From NCBI RefSeq assembly GCF_029227915.1, contig NC_079888.1:15855001-15919000 (forward strand): a DNA stretch of 64,000 nt, in the 5' to 3' direction. Position 1 is the stretch's first letter, and each line of letters opens with the position of its first letter. Below the pieces are notes generated by a model, which saw only the letters and a list, made by a program, of their open reading frames with translations, searched no databases and was not told the DNA's origin. The position numbers and the translations under genes are program-made. This document shows positions 1 to 14,200 of the stretch, piece after piece. The stretch comes from Hydractinia symbiolongicarpus (lineage: Eukaryota > Cnidaria > Hydrozoa > Anthoathecata > Hydractiniidae).

Positions 1-917
1 AAAATGAGAAACTTTGTTAAATATTGAATATTTTGATGCTCTTAGAATCCTCTAAAATCTAGAAGTGAATGTAAAAACAGTATAGAATAAACATTGGTTA
101 ACACAAACAATCACACGAGGAAAAAACATATAAATGTGTCGCGTCCTGCTATTATATATGAATGCAAAAACATTTTTGGATTGAAAGTTTATCTGGCGCT
201 CATAAACCGGATTCGACACTTGTTTATAACTACTATACAGTTTATCACTGCGAACGCCCGTCTGTAAATTGAACATAACATGTTGTCAAGCATACGAAAA
301 CGATTAGAACGTTTCCGTACTTTCGATAACAACAAAGCTAGGGTGGTTTTGTTTTGTAAACATGTATAGGAATCTTTTGTAGCGTTGACCATTTGTTTTG
401 TAGACAGTATTTTTTGTTGTCGTAAAACTTTGTGACGCATTGCGCATGTGTACACAACCTCTTAAAATTCAAAATCAAAATGGTTTCTTATTAACATATA
501 AACTTCATATATCTTCTAAAATGTTAAAACTTCATTTGTGTATCTTGTTTTCTTCTTGTCAAATAAACCAGACTCCGACCCTCTCGCGTTTGCACTCCTT
601 AACCCTGTTCCAAGAGTTTTTTTTTAACTTTTTAACAATAGTGTGCAAGTAGCCATGGCAACGATCTTAGCCCGATATACTGTGATTACTCAAGAAAACG
701 CGCCCTTTTGATAGAAAATATCTAATGAGCGTTCCCTTGAATAATGTCAAAAAAGAGCCCCATTTAACAAAATACCACTCAGTAGTGACATTTCATTTGA
801 AAATTATAGAAAAAGTCAAAATAACACAACAAAACTGGGATTATGTTTTCATTTCAAAATTGAAGTTTTTACATTATTTCTTTTGTTTTGTAAAGTGGAG
901 ACTATTTTATTCATTTT

Positions 918-1132
918 TCTACGTATTTAACGAGTGTCTCCTTCACACGCCTCCTTCCTTCAAATAAACGTCTCCCTCAAATAAGCGGCCCTGGAATAAG
1001 TGCCTTTCTCATACTAGTGCTTTCTTTAAGCAAGTACCTCCCTTTAATAAGCGTCTTCCTTGAAACAGTGCCTTCAGTTAATGAGTACCTCCCTCAAACA
1101 GTACCTTCCTCAAATGAGTGGCTCCCTTTAAT
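918..1132. repeat. Degenerate minisatellite, about 20-bp unit
   Basis: Imperfect repeats of a CT-rich unit of roughly 18-22 bp, variants of TCAAATAAGTGCCTCCCTTT, run for about 200 bp. Copies are diverged and vary in length, so the array looks old. No coding role is seen. Confidence 0.6.
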
Positions 1133-4100
1133 TTTCTCTTACAAGAAAACACCGTTTGTTCAAACATATTTAATGAGTAAGAAAAAGTAGCTACGAAAAG
1201 AATCAAGAACTTTCTGAAGACGTAGAGGTAATTTTAAAAAAAAATAATGATATGATGGATTACCACATACAGTTGAGAAATCACTGTGATCAAAGAGTTA
1301 TCTTTTCCAAAGACGTCAGCAAGCTATCACAAAAGTAATTGACTATCTCAATAGCGGCGAAAAACCCCGATAGCCCAGCTGTGTTGACGTCATCCTGACT
1401 TAGTCAAGCAATCATCAATAAAAAACAGAATCTGAATGAGTTATTAAAAAAAAAGGAAAAAAACTATCCTGGCTGGTCTGAGATGTAATTAGTTCATCAT
1501 ATCTAACTGATAGTATATGATTTGAATATATGATGACATTTCCCGTTGAGACAATAAATTCATTAACAAATTAAATCTATTGAATATCAACAACATTACA
1601 AAAAGTTAAACAATGAAGATGTTTATCTTGTAATTCTTTCAGCTGATTAACATAAAGGCACTTTACAAAATAAGTAGAGGAAACCTTTCAGCAACTGTGC
1701 GTCATTGATATAATTCAAAAAGCTATACCCCCCCCCCCCCCCCTGCGTAGAAAAATGGTGCGCGCCACAATAGTCAACATAAAGTAGCGAAATCAATTCA
1801 AAATAATGAAATAAACGCGTAACCTTTAATATCGAAGATTGGGACTTGTTGCCATGGAAACTGATATGACGTACGTCATACATTGCTTTTGGACACGTCT
1901 CGTGATGGAATTTCACGATATGTCGCACGAAATATCGTTTATTGATTATTTATAATTTTGATTTGCGTCAGTTAGCGGATACATCTAAAACACTATGGGT
2001 TGTGCTTCTTGTGATCATGTGACTACTATAAGTTTGTTTTTAAAAAAATATAAACGATTCAGGAAGATCATTATATCCATCACCATGTTATTTATCAACA
2101 TTTTCTGATAGCTGCTTTCCAATTATGTTCTGCTAGGAACTCCGCACCAAAACAGTTTTAGATTCTCCACCGTGCCAATGTATAGAAGCATATGCATCGC
2201 GCGCTATTTATAAAAGACAGCGGAATTCGGTCGTAAAAAACCCGCGGCAATTTGCCCGTTGCTAGTTGCAGCCTTAAAGGAATTCACAACAAGGTCGATT
2301 AAAATATATCGCATTTGCAACTTTGTGTGTTCATAGCACAGCATCTTTTCTCGTACACACACAGAAAAAATACCGCTATTAACAAGAATCTCTATGGACA
2401 AGAGAAACATAAGTGGGTAACATAGAGATATGTATATGAGTAAATCTTAAGTAGCATTTCTCCCCGCTCTTCATGTTTATACTATTAACCTTTTGAACCT
2501 ATACATGTGTAGAGGGTTTACGGCTACGTTAGTATTTTGTTAAAATTAGATGACGTTATATAGTGAACGTGAGAATTGACACAACTTGCTGACGTTTGCA
2601 ATAAATACTGATAATAATCTGATGATTTTGTCAATAATTTTGCTGACGTTTGCATTGCCTGTCATCCCGATTCTTCAATTTCATAATCAGAATGATTTTT
2701 TTGAAAAATAGTTTTAAATTAGTTTTTATCTATCCTCCTAACTGAAATAAATATATAAACGCTTGAAATTTCTTCAGAAATAAAAATTATAAAAAAATAA
2801 AGATCAGCAACCAGCTCCATAACATAATTTTTTGTGAAACTAAAGTTGTAGCAAGTAGCAAAAAACACAACAGATCATTTATTAGAAAAAAGCGTATTAC
2901 TCACGTCAATTTCATATGAAAGTATTTATTTATGATCTCGTTATGTGTTTTTATGGCGCATGAATTTCGAAACAGGGTAAATTATATGTTTGACGAGAAA
3001 ATTTTGAAGAAATTCGAGAAAACATTTTCTTATAAGAACCTAGTTTAATAAGAACGTCGAGACTGGAATTTACTCAAGAAGATAATAAAAAACCATAAAA
3101 AGATTGAATTTTTTCGTAGATGAGAAACATTATGGCGAGTCTAAAATTACTTTTATGCACTTTTACTGCTTTATTACGATTACATCTACTTTTCAACACA
3201 AATAAGAAAATTCCAGGCTAAAATCTGTAAAAATAAAATAAGCACATTCAACATAGCTAAAGTGTATTTAGACTTTCTTATAAAAAGAACGTTCGTTGAT
3301 AAAAAATAAAACAAACAAACAAACAAATAGGCAAATAAATAAACAAACAAACAAAAAATCAGGTAAGAATTAATATAAAATTGCAAGTCCCCAAGTTTAT
3401 CCCAGAATGCATGTACACTCTATCAGAAGATTTGTCGAAGCGTAATTTGGCGCCAAATGAAATAGATTTGTCAACTAACTGAAATTGCATGTGTATTAAC
3501 AAATTTAGTGGAAAATAAAATTTCGTTGATGTTGCAGATTAAGCATTCGTACAAGCAATACGGAAGTTGGAAATGTCGTACTTGACAAATTTAACATTTT
3601 TATAATGTTTACATTAGAACTATATTTAGAACTCTTCAACAACAGTCTTTGTGCATGTCAATATGGAGACCGACCACATTAGAGGATATAAAACCAACGA
3701 GAAGAAGAAGGAATTTAAAGAGAAATTACTTAATATTAGACAAAATATCTTCCTTTCCTCTGTAATTTTACTAAGGAAGCAAGCTTTTATTAACAAATTA
3801 CATAAATTAAGAACATAATTTTGTCTCTCTGTTTCCCTATGTTGCGTAAAAATTGGTGGACTTTTTCTTTCTTCATACCGAAATAAAACCGGTACGTCAC
3901 GACGATTGTTGGAAACAAGAATTGTCGTATTAATGAAGTTTTAATATATTTTGAATTTCCTTAATTGTGGTAAACCTTCATTTTTAAGACGGGGTTACAT
4001 TTTTTATAAAAATTTTAAAAAGTCGTTACTCTTATTTTGTCATTATATCATCTATTTTTTCCATTCTACACAACACCTATCCTGTGTCATTTATATCTGT

Positions 4101-5250
4101 TTTCCCCAAAAAGCCATCTCATAAAAATTTAGTAAAGAATTCTCAAAAGTTCGTGAGTCACAATATAATGTCCTTTTCTTTCTCGTCGTACGAAAACTTA
4201 GAAAGTCTTTCAATTTGCTAAAAAAAGATCTTCTGTTTATATATGCATTCTATCCGGTATGGCTATCCCTTCATCCGGGAACTAATTATAAGCAATGATA
4301 AGAGACTTTCTAATATCCGAAAGAATGGCAAACCGTTAACTTGACAGTAAGCCATTTACAAATTAGTTCCCAGTTCTTTTCTTTTACCGTGTCTGGAAAA
4401 GAAAAGAAATCGTCTGGAAGCTAAATGACATTCACCATAATAACATAAATGCGCTTTGTTTACATTAAATATATTAAAAAAAACTAATTTACTTAACGCA
4501 AATGTTATTTACGCATGCGCAGAAGTGAATTGTCAATGTTTTTTAATTTCCCAAACAATTTATCATGTCGAAAATTTAATCACAATTAATTATACCTGAT
4601 AATTTCATCAAAATTGTTTACTCCTGTTTTTGTAAAAATACATGCTCTGCTGACATAAACAAAATAAAAAAATTAAAAAACAGGGTGTGACGTCATTTTT
4701 ACACCATCAGTGATATTGCGTAAAAAATAAAATACCTGAAAGAAGATAAAATAAAAAGTGTAGAAGATAAATAAAGAAATATTATTTTTTTCTGTGTGTG
4801 GGTACTGTGAGATTGATGAATGTCAATATTTCAACACGTTTCTCAGACGCTTTAATCCTATATGCTTTTTTTTTGTAACTTTAGAGAGTGACTCACCCTC
4901 ATGAAAAACGTTATATGACCAGGAAATGACAGCCGACCTCACTAATATGGTGTCAGCTGGAAGCTTATAAAATTTTACAGGTCATTGCTGAAATGACGCG
5001 CCAAAAAGCTTTTTGTGATAACATCAGGGCGCTTATGGCTGCAAAAATATCCGCTATTTCCTCTTTTTGTGTGTGCAAAAACATCGGACCATGCTATGCC
5101 TGTTTAACATCGATTATAGACACCAAAAATGATAAGTCCACAAACGACACATGAGAAAGTTTTTTTTAAAAAACGTTTTTTTAAAATTAAAATAATGTCA
5201 TCATAAAGTCGCTAGAAAACCCTCATTCAAATTTTCTAGACGCTTACCTA

Positions 5251-5337
5251 GACGTCAATTTTTGATTTGACGGTAGCCCAATTCGCCGTCAATTTTTAGA
5301 TTCGACGGCAACTCAACTCGCTGTCAATTTTTGTATT
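5251..5337. repeat. Short 35-bp tandem repeat (about 2.4 copies)
   Basis: Copies share a core of GTCAATTTTT followed by a GACGG-containing stretch and a spacer ending in CAACTCG or CCAATTCG. Each unit carries short inverted arms (CCGTC and GACGG). Confidence 0.5.
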
Positions 5338-6897
5338 CATTCAAACTGTAACCAAACATGAAATTATTCGATTTCATGAACGTGTGTAAAGAACTAATAA
5401 TAAAAATAAACGTTCCATTTTTCTTGCCAACTTGAAAATGATACAGATAATTTAAAAGGATCTATCTGCATATGTCGGAAAAATTGCGGTTAATACAGAC
5501 TTGTAATTAATGACTTGAGACTGCGGTTAACCTGACAGGGCGCATGCGCATAATAGAGATATTCTTAAGTATCATCAGACAGAAAAGCTCTAGAAATTTA
5601 GTTAGTGAAACTTCACAAATTATATTGCTAATTATTTTTATAAAGTTGTAAACAAAACTCTTGTGATTATAAACATTCCATTCATGATTGTAACTGTTAC
5701 GTTAAGTTACTTCGTCTTCCACGGAAGGATGTGTTTATAAAGAAAATAAAATAACAAGCGTGGAGTCATTTCTTGTTTACACGATGAACGAAAATTTTGT
5801 TTACTTTGTGACGTAGGTAAACAAAAACTTCACAATGTTTTCTGATGTATTATCACTCTCTCCTTCGCCTACGCTGGAATGCAAAGAAGAGTTTTAAGAA
5901 TGTGAAAGTTTTTAAACCACAGGGGAGAAGAGTGCGTTTATTTTTAGGTACAATAACTGATCAAGGGTGTCGATTTCGCAAATATCTAGCTGAACTTTAA
6001 GCTCAAGTAATGAAAACAGCCCAGAGTTTCACCGTTATTCACTAGACTATCGACATATTTGGCGACTAGACAAATCTCTGAGACAATAGTGATCTCACTA
6101 TTCTTAATAAAGACTCTCTTCTTTATGTAAACCCTACCACTCTAAATTATTCTTCAAAAATCAAGTAGTTTATCGATTCAAAATAAAATTCGATTATGTT
6201 TTTTGTACCAAGCTTTAAAAAAAGATCCTATTTATAAGTGTACATTTTTTATGACATCTAGAATAACATCTTTAATAATGTTTCATTGAAGTGATAATAA
6301 CAAATAGCGGCCCTAAAAAGGTTTAAAACTATAACATTCATTGCTTGATTTCAAAGTTTTCTCAGGAATTAAATTAATTTTTTTTTTACTTTTAAGGTAC
6401 CCCTTTTTGAAAAATTAAAAATATTCTAATTAATCAGCTCGTTAAACGTTTATAAATGTCATTAAAAACATTATTAAATTTTTTTTTCGTCGTAATTCTA
6501 ACTCCAATGTTCTAAAGCTGGGAAAAATCCATTTTTATGTTGATTTTCAACTTATGAAAAATATATGTTTCAAAAATTTGTGGCCATAAAATATAACAAT
6601 ATATTTAAAATGTCAGATAAACGAGAAAATTACGCTGTAAAAATAAAATAATTCGATCTGGCCTAACCCCCTAACAAAAATATTGGTTCACCCTTCTCAT
6701 GTAATGGAATTTGATGGATTGAATTACCTTTTGTTTGAAAACAATTAACTATAGTCATATTACAAAACAACGTATTCCTATTGGTTAACAGAATATTATG
6801 TTCAATTACCTTCTTTGTTTTCAAAAAACAGTTATAAGCATAGTTGAGCATAAAACACAATCAGTTACGTTTGGAAGTCTCTGAGGGAGCAAGCATT

Positions 6898-6903
6898 TAT
6901 AAA
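6898..6903 (+). promoter_or_regulatory. Possible TATA box of the MAP-kinase phosphatase gene
   Basis: TATAAA lies 44 bp before the chosen ATG at 6947. If used, it would give a 5' UTR of only about 15 nt, so an upstream non-coding exon or another start site is also possible. Confidence 0.3.
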
Positions 6904-6946
6904 CAGTACCTATCCAATTGTTTACACTTGTCATAATCGTAGTAGG

Positions 6947-9900
6947 ATGCCTTCAAGGATGATTGAGAATACAAAAATATCTGGCGAGGATCCACAATGG
7001 TTATTTACACAGTACCAACAAGGTTCCAACCTTCTTATAATTGACTGCAGACCATTTACAGACTATTCTAAAGCACATATTGAAGGAGCAATTAATATCT
7101 CTGTCCCTTCTTTAATGTTACGTCGACTTAGAAAAGGGAACGTGCCACTTAAGAACTTCATTAACTCTGATATTGCCAAAGAAAAGTTTGACGAACGAAG
7201 ACAAGTTGAGAAGATTATCCTGTATGATGATCAATCCACAGCTGAATGTTATCGTGAGAGCTCAGTGCTGGATTTTTTACAACAGAAGATGTCTGAGGAT
7301 AATAGTGTTGCACTTTTGAATGGTAAGTAAAAGAATATTTAATTGACCTTTTGGGTTTGCAATGGTGAAAATAACTTCTTCATTTTTGGAATGTCGCCAT
7401 TGAGAATTGATTATAAATATTTAAACAGTTTTAATAATTCATAACTTGCTCTTTTTAAAAACAGATTATTTTTCCTTCTTTTCAGTAACAATAATAAATA
7501 GAATATTTATTTATAAATATATTTTTAATTCTTTATGAATGGACACCTTACATCGTAACTTTTATTGCAATGCACTCAAACGAGCACATAATTGACGCGA
7601 CGTCAATCATTATCACTATTCAACACCACCACAAAAATTTTTGTGTTAAAAATATACATCCTTTCCTCTCAAGCATGTGTTTGTTCTGCAAACAAAAACT
7701 TGTCTATATTTTCACACAAAAGCTGACTATGGTGTTGTCCTCTACCATAATAGGTTTCAATGAAATATGTAAAATAAACAATGATGGTTTATTAAATAAA
7801 TATTTAGGAAAAACATTAGTTGGTGTTACAAATCATGAAAAAAATAATAATTATTAGTGCCAATTTAAAAATATCTCATATTTATATTTATATTTTATGT
7901 TTTTTATAGGTGGTTTTAGCAGATTTGAAGACTGTTTCCCACATTTATGTCAATGTGGAGAGGGCACTGAATTGAACAATGCGTTATTTTCATTGGCCAA
8001 TCTATCCATACACTCTGATATTCCATCTCCCATGCCGTTCCGAGATGCCAACAACAACGTTCCACCAAAACAACAAACTGTCAACGCTAAAGATCTCTTG
8101 TTTCGACCAGACTCACTGGGACCAATTGAAATTATGCCTAGATTATACTTAGGAAATAAGAAGGACTCTTCGGTGTTGAATCTGCTTCAGACCGCTGGAA
8201 TCACACATATATTAAATGTTACACACGATCTTCCGAATGTTTACGAAAGTTCATCCGAGTTCGAGTATCTACAACTTCCGATTCAAGATAATTGGGATGG
8301 AAATATGATGGATTTATTCCCCAAAGCATTTTCATTTATCGGTAAGCATACTTTTGAATTTATTGTTATTTTTGTTTTTGTTTTTATTTTTATTTACTCC
8401 TCTGTTTAATCATTCACAAGAACTGTTCCCTATGACGTCATTCGTTGTTAATTTTACAAAATGACACCAACGCTGGAGAGCGTAAAACGAAGGTGTGTTA
8501 AATATGCACTATTTTTTCTTCATTTTTTTTCTTTTCTCGGTCAGTACAGGTAATTTCTTTAAAAACGAAAAAAACCAGCAAGGCAATAATAAAAAATTAA
8601 TTACAATTTGAGTATAGTTTGAATGAACTTTTACGATGTGCTGCAAACATTTTTTTCTTCCAGATCACATGACGAACAGGTAGCTTATCTGCTTGATGAA
8701 GTTTTAAAGTAAAAATAATAACATTCAACTTGATTTTGTTTACAAAACACAAGCAATTACCCTGTGCAAATATTTTAGAAATGTTCCAAAAAAAGTGAAA
8801 AAAAAACATTAAAGAAAATTTATCAACTAAGCACCCCATGAAAGTTACGTCAGGGAGATAATCTAGGCTCGTACTTTTATATCTTGTTTTGCCTGCTATT
8901 GTTCTAAAAAACTGTTTTTTAAATGCTTTAATAAGAATAGTGGTTTGGGTCACTAATGCTTTCACAATACATTTTTATCCTGTCAAATGGGATTTGCGCA
9001 ATTAAAATTGTAAGTGGATCTTTAATGGTTATATTTGTGGTCGAATTAAAAACATTGATGAAATTTGAGTTATCTCTTATCGTTGTGGTTACTTCATCAA
9101 CAAATTGGCTTGCTCTAATTAAATTTCATTGTTTGCCTAGACTCGTACCCAAACCTCTTATTATTTTAAATTATTCAAAACAAATGTTATCTTTCAACAA
9201 GCTAATAGAGTTATATTTTTAATTTTCACCTCATTTTTCGTGTTTACGTGTATTTTGTTTACTGTACACGAAATCAAAGGGTATATATGTTTTTAAATCA
9301 TTTTAGTTCTAAGACTAAAAATAATAATAAAAATAGAAACAGTGGGTAAAATGAGCTTGCACGATGGCACGTCGTGTGCAAATAACAGGTATTCAAATTT
9401 GGGCACGGAAAACCAGCTGTCAAAAAATTCTCTCTTCTCGCCGCCATCTTCCTGTAAGATTTCCGTTATTAAACGACCAACTGTAATATTTTGTTTTAAT
9501 GCACTTGTTAATAACGTTCATTTCCGACAGTTTATTCTCGCAGGCGTCGGTTAAATGATATAAGGAAGACTAAATACGACCTCGTTGTAACCTAGCAACT
9601 GTATTGACGTCAATGGTAATAACTAGTGGTCATACCAAAATACATTGACTGTTAAAATATTACTCGAGTATTACACAATTATTAAGGTTAATGTACTTTC
9701 TTAATTTTTTCACTTTGTTGATATCCGTAATTCTTTTTTTTTTATTTCGAAATCAAATTCCTGTTTTTAAAAACTTTATTTTTTATTTACATTTTTTTTT
9801 AAAAAAAAAACAGACTTCCTGAAAAATTTTATGTTGACATGACTATTTTTTTTTATATTCATAAAGTGAAAACACATCAACCGGATAGATTATATCTTTT

Positions 9901-10961
9901 TGTTTCTAATAACAATAACTAAGAAAGTAAAAGATATAGTATATGTCAAAACAAGTCATACATTTTAAATAAATTGAAGGAAGGATTTTATTGTTTTTTT
10001 CTTTCTTTACTTGACAAATGAATGAGATTCGTTACGTCATGTGGTGCTGTAGAAATAACACAATAGTTCACGCCTCTGCTTGTTAGGTATCACTATCAGA
10101 ATCAATGAGTGTATCTCAAGAGGGAATATTTTTAAAGACGTATTTAGAATAGATGATTACAGTTCGCGCCACAAGAGTATAATCACTGAAATTCTCTCAC
10201 ACTCACGCGTAGGTGAAAATGTAAAGCGAGAAATGATCAATTCTTCAACTATTGTTCTTTTCTATCACATGTAATTTCACTAGGTTGAGAAATTTTAAGA
10301 TCAATTTACGTCAGTAGTTAGTAAAACCAAGACGATTAAAAGATTAGAATAATCATTAAGTATTCCTTAATTGGTTAAGTTTATTTACAAAATTCGATGT
10401 GGTCAAGTGTTAACCTCTACGGTGAAGTGCATGTCGGTCGGACGTGACATCGGACGTCAAAATACAATTAACAGCATGATGACGTCATATTGAATAGTTC
10501 TCATTTATGAAAAGGGTTAGCGAAAACATGCTAATTCAAAACACCCTCCCATACTAAACACCCGCCTACAACGAGATCTTTTTTGTACTGTTTTCGAGCT
10601 GTATTCTAATTTGCGTAGCTTAACCGAATTTTCTTTTTTCTTTTCAGATAACGCTATGTCAAAAGGAGGTTGTGTACTAGTCCATTGTCTCGGTGGAATT
10701 TCTCGTTCGAGTACAGTGATCATCGCATATCTGATGACGAGTTATAACTACTCTCTGAATGAAGCTTACGATCACGTTAAAAGCAAGAAGAGTAACATTG
10801 CCCCTAACTTCAATTTCATGGGACAGCTACTAGATTTCGAACGAAGTCGCAGCATCCCACCAACGCCTTTCGCCACTTCACCGGGTAGCGTAAGCCCTGG
10901 GTCTCTCTCGACAGGCAGCGAAATCTCTACGTCATCAGTGGATTCTGCAGATAGTTGCTGA
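6947..10961 (+). CDS. DUSP6-like: Dual-specificity MAP-kinase phosphatase, DUSP6/7/9 (MKP-3) type
   Basis: Three exons, 6947-7322, 7910-8341 and 10648-10961 (TGA), join in frame through GT-AG introns to 373 residues, close to the usual size of about 380 for MKP-3. Residues about 15-140 form the rhodanese-like CH2 domain with a kinase-interaction motif, LRRLRKGN at 58-65, whose paired arginines dock ERK in this subgroup. Residues about 190-335 form the catalytic domain. HCLGGISRS holds nucleophile Cys283 and Arg289, and PIQDNW supplies general acid Asp252. The stretch [11 protein letters not shown] is typical of MKP-3-like enzymes. The family dephosphorylates phospho-Thr/Tyr of ERK in the cytoplasm as feedback on FGF/RTK signalling. 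The Ser/Thr/Pro-rich tail (residues 335-373) ends in SC. Both introns are phase 1. Orthology to DUSP6 versus 7 or 9 cannot be set here; the subgroup assignment is secure. Confidence 0.95.
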
Positions 10962-10962
10962 T

Positions 10963-10974
10963 ATTTATTTATTG
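10963..10974 (+). promoter_or_regulatory. AU-rich element at the start of the phosphatase 3' UTR
   Basis: Directly after the stop codon the transcript reads TATTTATTTATT, two overlapping AUUUA pentamers in a U-rich context. Such elements destabilise immediate-early mRNAs, and DUSP6-class transcripts are known to be short-lived. The function here is inferred from motif and position. Confidence 0.5.
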
Positions 10975-11285
10975 TTTTATAGAATTTGAAGGGATGACTT
11001 TTAGTCACCTCGATTATATTAACTTATATTAATATTTCATAGAATTTGTTGCTTAGTAACAATATTTTTTACATATTTTGCTACTTTTATATGAAATCAA
11101 TATTGCGTTTAGTTGCCTCGTTTAGTTGCCTCGTTCAGTCAATTATCTTGCCTCGATTAGCTTTAAAGTTACGTAATTCTTTTTTGTTACTTTATCAGAT
11201 GCAACGCATCTTTGCTGCCTTAAAACTCGTTCCAAGAGTTTTTAAAGTTTCGAATTATTTCCCTTACTTTTTATACAATTTCGCG

Positions 11286-11291
11286 AATAAA
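11286..11291 (+). terminator. Candidate polyadenylation signal of the phosphatase gene
   Basis: AATAAA about 325 bp after the stop codon, on the coding strand. It is a canonical hexamer noticed in the expected interval; cleavage there is not shown. Confidence 0.4.
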
Positions 11292-14200
11292 AACTTTCTA
11301 ATTTCGTTAATTAGGCATTTATACATAGTGTGAAGAAAATTATTTTATAGAAATGTTTCGAATTGTAAATATATATTGAACTTTCAGAAAGAAAACAAAA
11401 AAGATTGTGATAATTTCCATGCATTTTTTAATCTTCGTTTTGGCGGCAAACTCCAACACAGGATGGACGGGAAAAGTTAATGTGAAATATAAATTTGATT
11501 TAAAAGACAAAATTCTGTCAAACGAAACTTGATTTAGTTACCAGACAAACCCCTGGGGACAAAAAGTTAGATATGCGGCATGATTATTTTTTCAAACTGT
11601 TAAGGCGACGTACTGACAGGAAGAATATCTTGTTTTTTGCGTTAAGTGGGGTTTTTAAATCTAAAAAAAATTGTTTTTGTTTATATTTAATTCCATCTAA
11701 ACAAACAAAACCATAGTGACTGCTATTGAGAGATGTATAAAGACTTTAGATTAGCATGATGGCTGAAAGTGTTGTTTGCATTAAACGAGGACGCTCGGCT
11801 TTGCGGGGTGAAATTTATTTCGACTGAACGTTTGAATTAATGTCATCCCGCCTGATTTAAATCTATAGTTTACTGCGTGACATGACTTTCCTGTATATCA
11901 CGAATATTCTGTTCATACCAAAAAATCTCATCCCTCTAACTGAGAGTTAAGTGGAATCAATCGAGATTTTGGAAAAGCTTTGTACATGAACAAATTTTGT
12001 TTCTTAAAATGTTCGTAACAGAGATCTCGGTTAAAAGCGCCATCTCGATTCAACCCGTCTTCATATAAACACTCCTAAATATCGGTTAATAAGCGGTAAA
12101 ATCGGCCCAAATTGCAGTTTAAGCCATTCCTGTCGTAATTTAAAACGACACGTATTGGGACACGCATCGTTGAAGTGTTGCGAGAAACAACAGAACCTAA
12201 ACACGTTTTTGACGTGGATTGTTGTGTATTTCTTGCTTAGTTTCTTTCACAGCTACACATCGGTCGCATTTTACCAAAAGTTTTTTTACTGGAAAAACTG
12301 TTTTTACTGGAACGTACTTAACTTGAGAATGAAAAACTGCACGTTCGAGATATTAGCAAGATTTGAACCGGTTGATTTTGTATATTATGACATCAAACCA
12401 GGTCTTGGATACTAGTAAAGTAGTTGTACGGACAAATATCCTCGCACACGCACGGTAAAAGCGGATCGAGGGCTTTTCCTTTACTTTTTCACAAAGTAAT
12501 TTTTTTTTAGAGTAGCCTAGTGGAAAATATATTCAGTTTAATAAGTCATTGTTGGTGCAGAGAAGCGCTATTCTCGAACGATCGTTTTTATAAGCACAGA
12601 AACTTTGTTATTGGATTCACCATGTCGCAAAGCGCTTTTCATTAGGAATTGACTGACAAAATCTTCTTATTAGATGTTGCAACCAACAAGAAAAAAAATA
12701 TATTTTGGAACATTTGATAAATGTTATTGTATATTGTATTTTAACATTCTTATTTTATTTTTTTATCTCTTTTTGAAATAAACTTTCCAAAATTGTGAAA
12801 TCTATTTGAATAAAACGCTTAAAAATACAATTAAAATAGCTCTTCTCAAGGAAACCTACGCATTTACATTTTACAAAATGTTCTTGGACCCTCACAGCCA
12901 ACCAGTGTCTTTCAAATTTGCCCCTCTGACTGTCAAATGCATTTCGTTGACCTTGATCACTGCGGTGACACATGTTAATAAGCTGCGATATAAATGATTT
13001 AGATTTTAAGCAAAATGGATGCCACTAATTGTATGTATGCCTTTGGTCAAACTACGTCTAGAGTGAAACAACTTCTAAACAGCTACCATAAACAAACCGA
13101 ATTGTTAAAAAACCTAATAGTTTTGCGAAAAAGTAATATGTCTTCTGGTTAAAAAAAGTCCTTGGCCTTTGAACCACAGGGGCAACAGAGGACTTAGTTA
13201 TCCGTGTAAGAAAGTTTCAAAGGTTCCCTAAATTTGTTCTGAAATTGCTAAATTAGCATTACATGAGAAAAACTTCCCTGTGGTCACAGAAAATATGTTC
13301 CAGATTTACGTGTCTGAAAAAACAAAAGTTGGTTTGGGACAACAGAAAAAGACGATTAAAATGTAAAAAGCATAAACAATACAAAAAAAAAACATTAATG
13401 TAGAATCCATAATGGCTGACAATGAAGTCAAGAGTTTTATGGTAACAAAGCCTGCTGTTACTTTATTTTGCTGACCCAAAAAGCCCAAACTAAATAAGGT
13501 TAGGGTAACTTATTTATGCAGGAATTTATTTTGGTTAAATATATTTCTCTCAAAATATAATGATAACTTTTTTAAAATTAGCTAAATTAGTCTAGCTAAA
13601 TTTAAAAATGTTTATCTGAAGATTTCTTGCGAAAACTAGTTGTCGCAAAAAATAAATTTTGCATTGTCATGAAATTTTAAAAACTTCAACAAATTTTATT
13701 ATCCAATTTTCAGAAAAAATGGTTATATATAAATATATTTGCGAATTTTTCATCCAACAGGTCACATAATAGTATTTACAAAATGGAAATCAGTTTCCAA
13801 TTACAAGCTCTAATTAAATCCGGTCAGCTACTATATCAAAGATAGCTGGAACATCCTTTTTTCGGAATTGTCAAAAGTCTTTTTTTTTTTTTGTCTGTTG
13901 AGATAACACCCCTCAGTTCATTAAGTTCTTGAATAAAAAATGTCGAACAAGACGCAAAACACCGTTTTTCAGTTATTTCTGAAGTCACTTACTGAAACTG
14001 GATAAATTTTACTGAAAAAGACACACATTCCATGTGGTGAAATGCCTATAACATTTACACAACATTTTTATAAGCAGTCAGGTATTTTAATGTGTGGCTG
14101 ACTTGATTTTCGGATTCTAATATTTAAGAGATTTATTTTCACCATTCAGGTTTTGTTTTTTTCTGAATTTCTATTTTTTCTTGTAAAACCTTCAATAACA

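Larger units (their letters stand above)
1..6897. other. Intergenic region without a recognisable gene
   Basis: AT-rich sequence. The open frames here are short (under about 95 codons), lack family motifs and show no convincing splice-linked partners. It contains a degenerate minisatellite near 0.92-1.13 kb, a run of 16 C at 1728-1743, a CAAA-rich simple repeat near 3311-3356 and a 35-bp tandem repeat near 5251-5337. It forms the upstream flank of the MAP-kinase phosphatase gene. Confidence 0.6.

Noticed and set aside
12155-12415. 86-codon plus-strand open frame with a hydrophobic stretch
   Set aside because: No family motif, no splice partner or promoter signal noted; not distinguishable from chance in AT-rich DNA.
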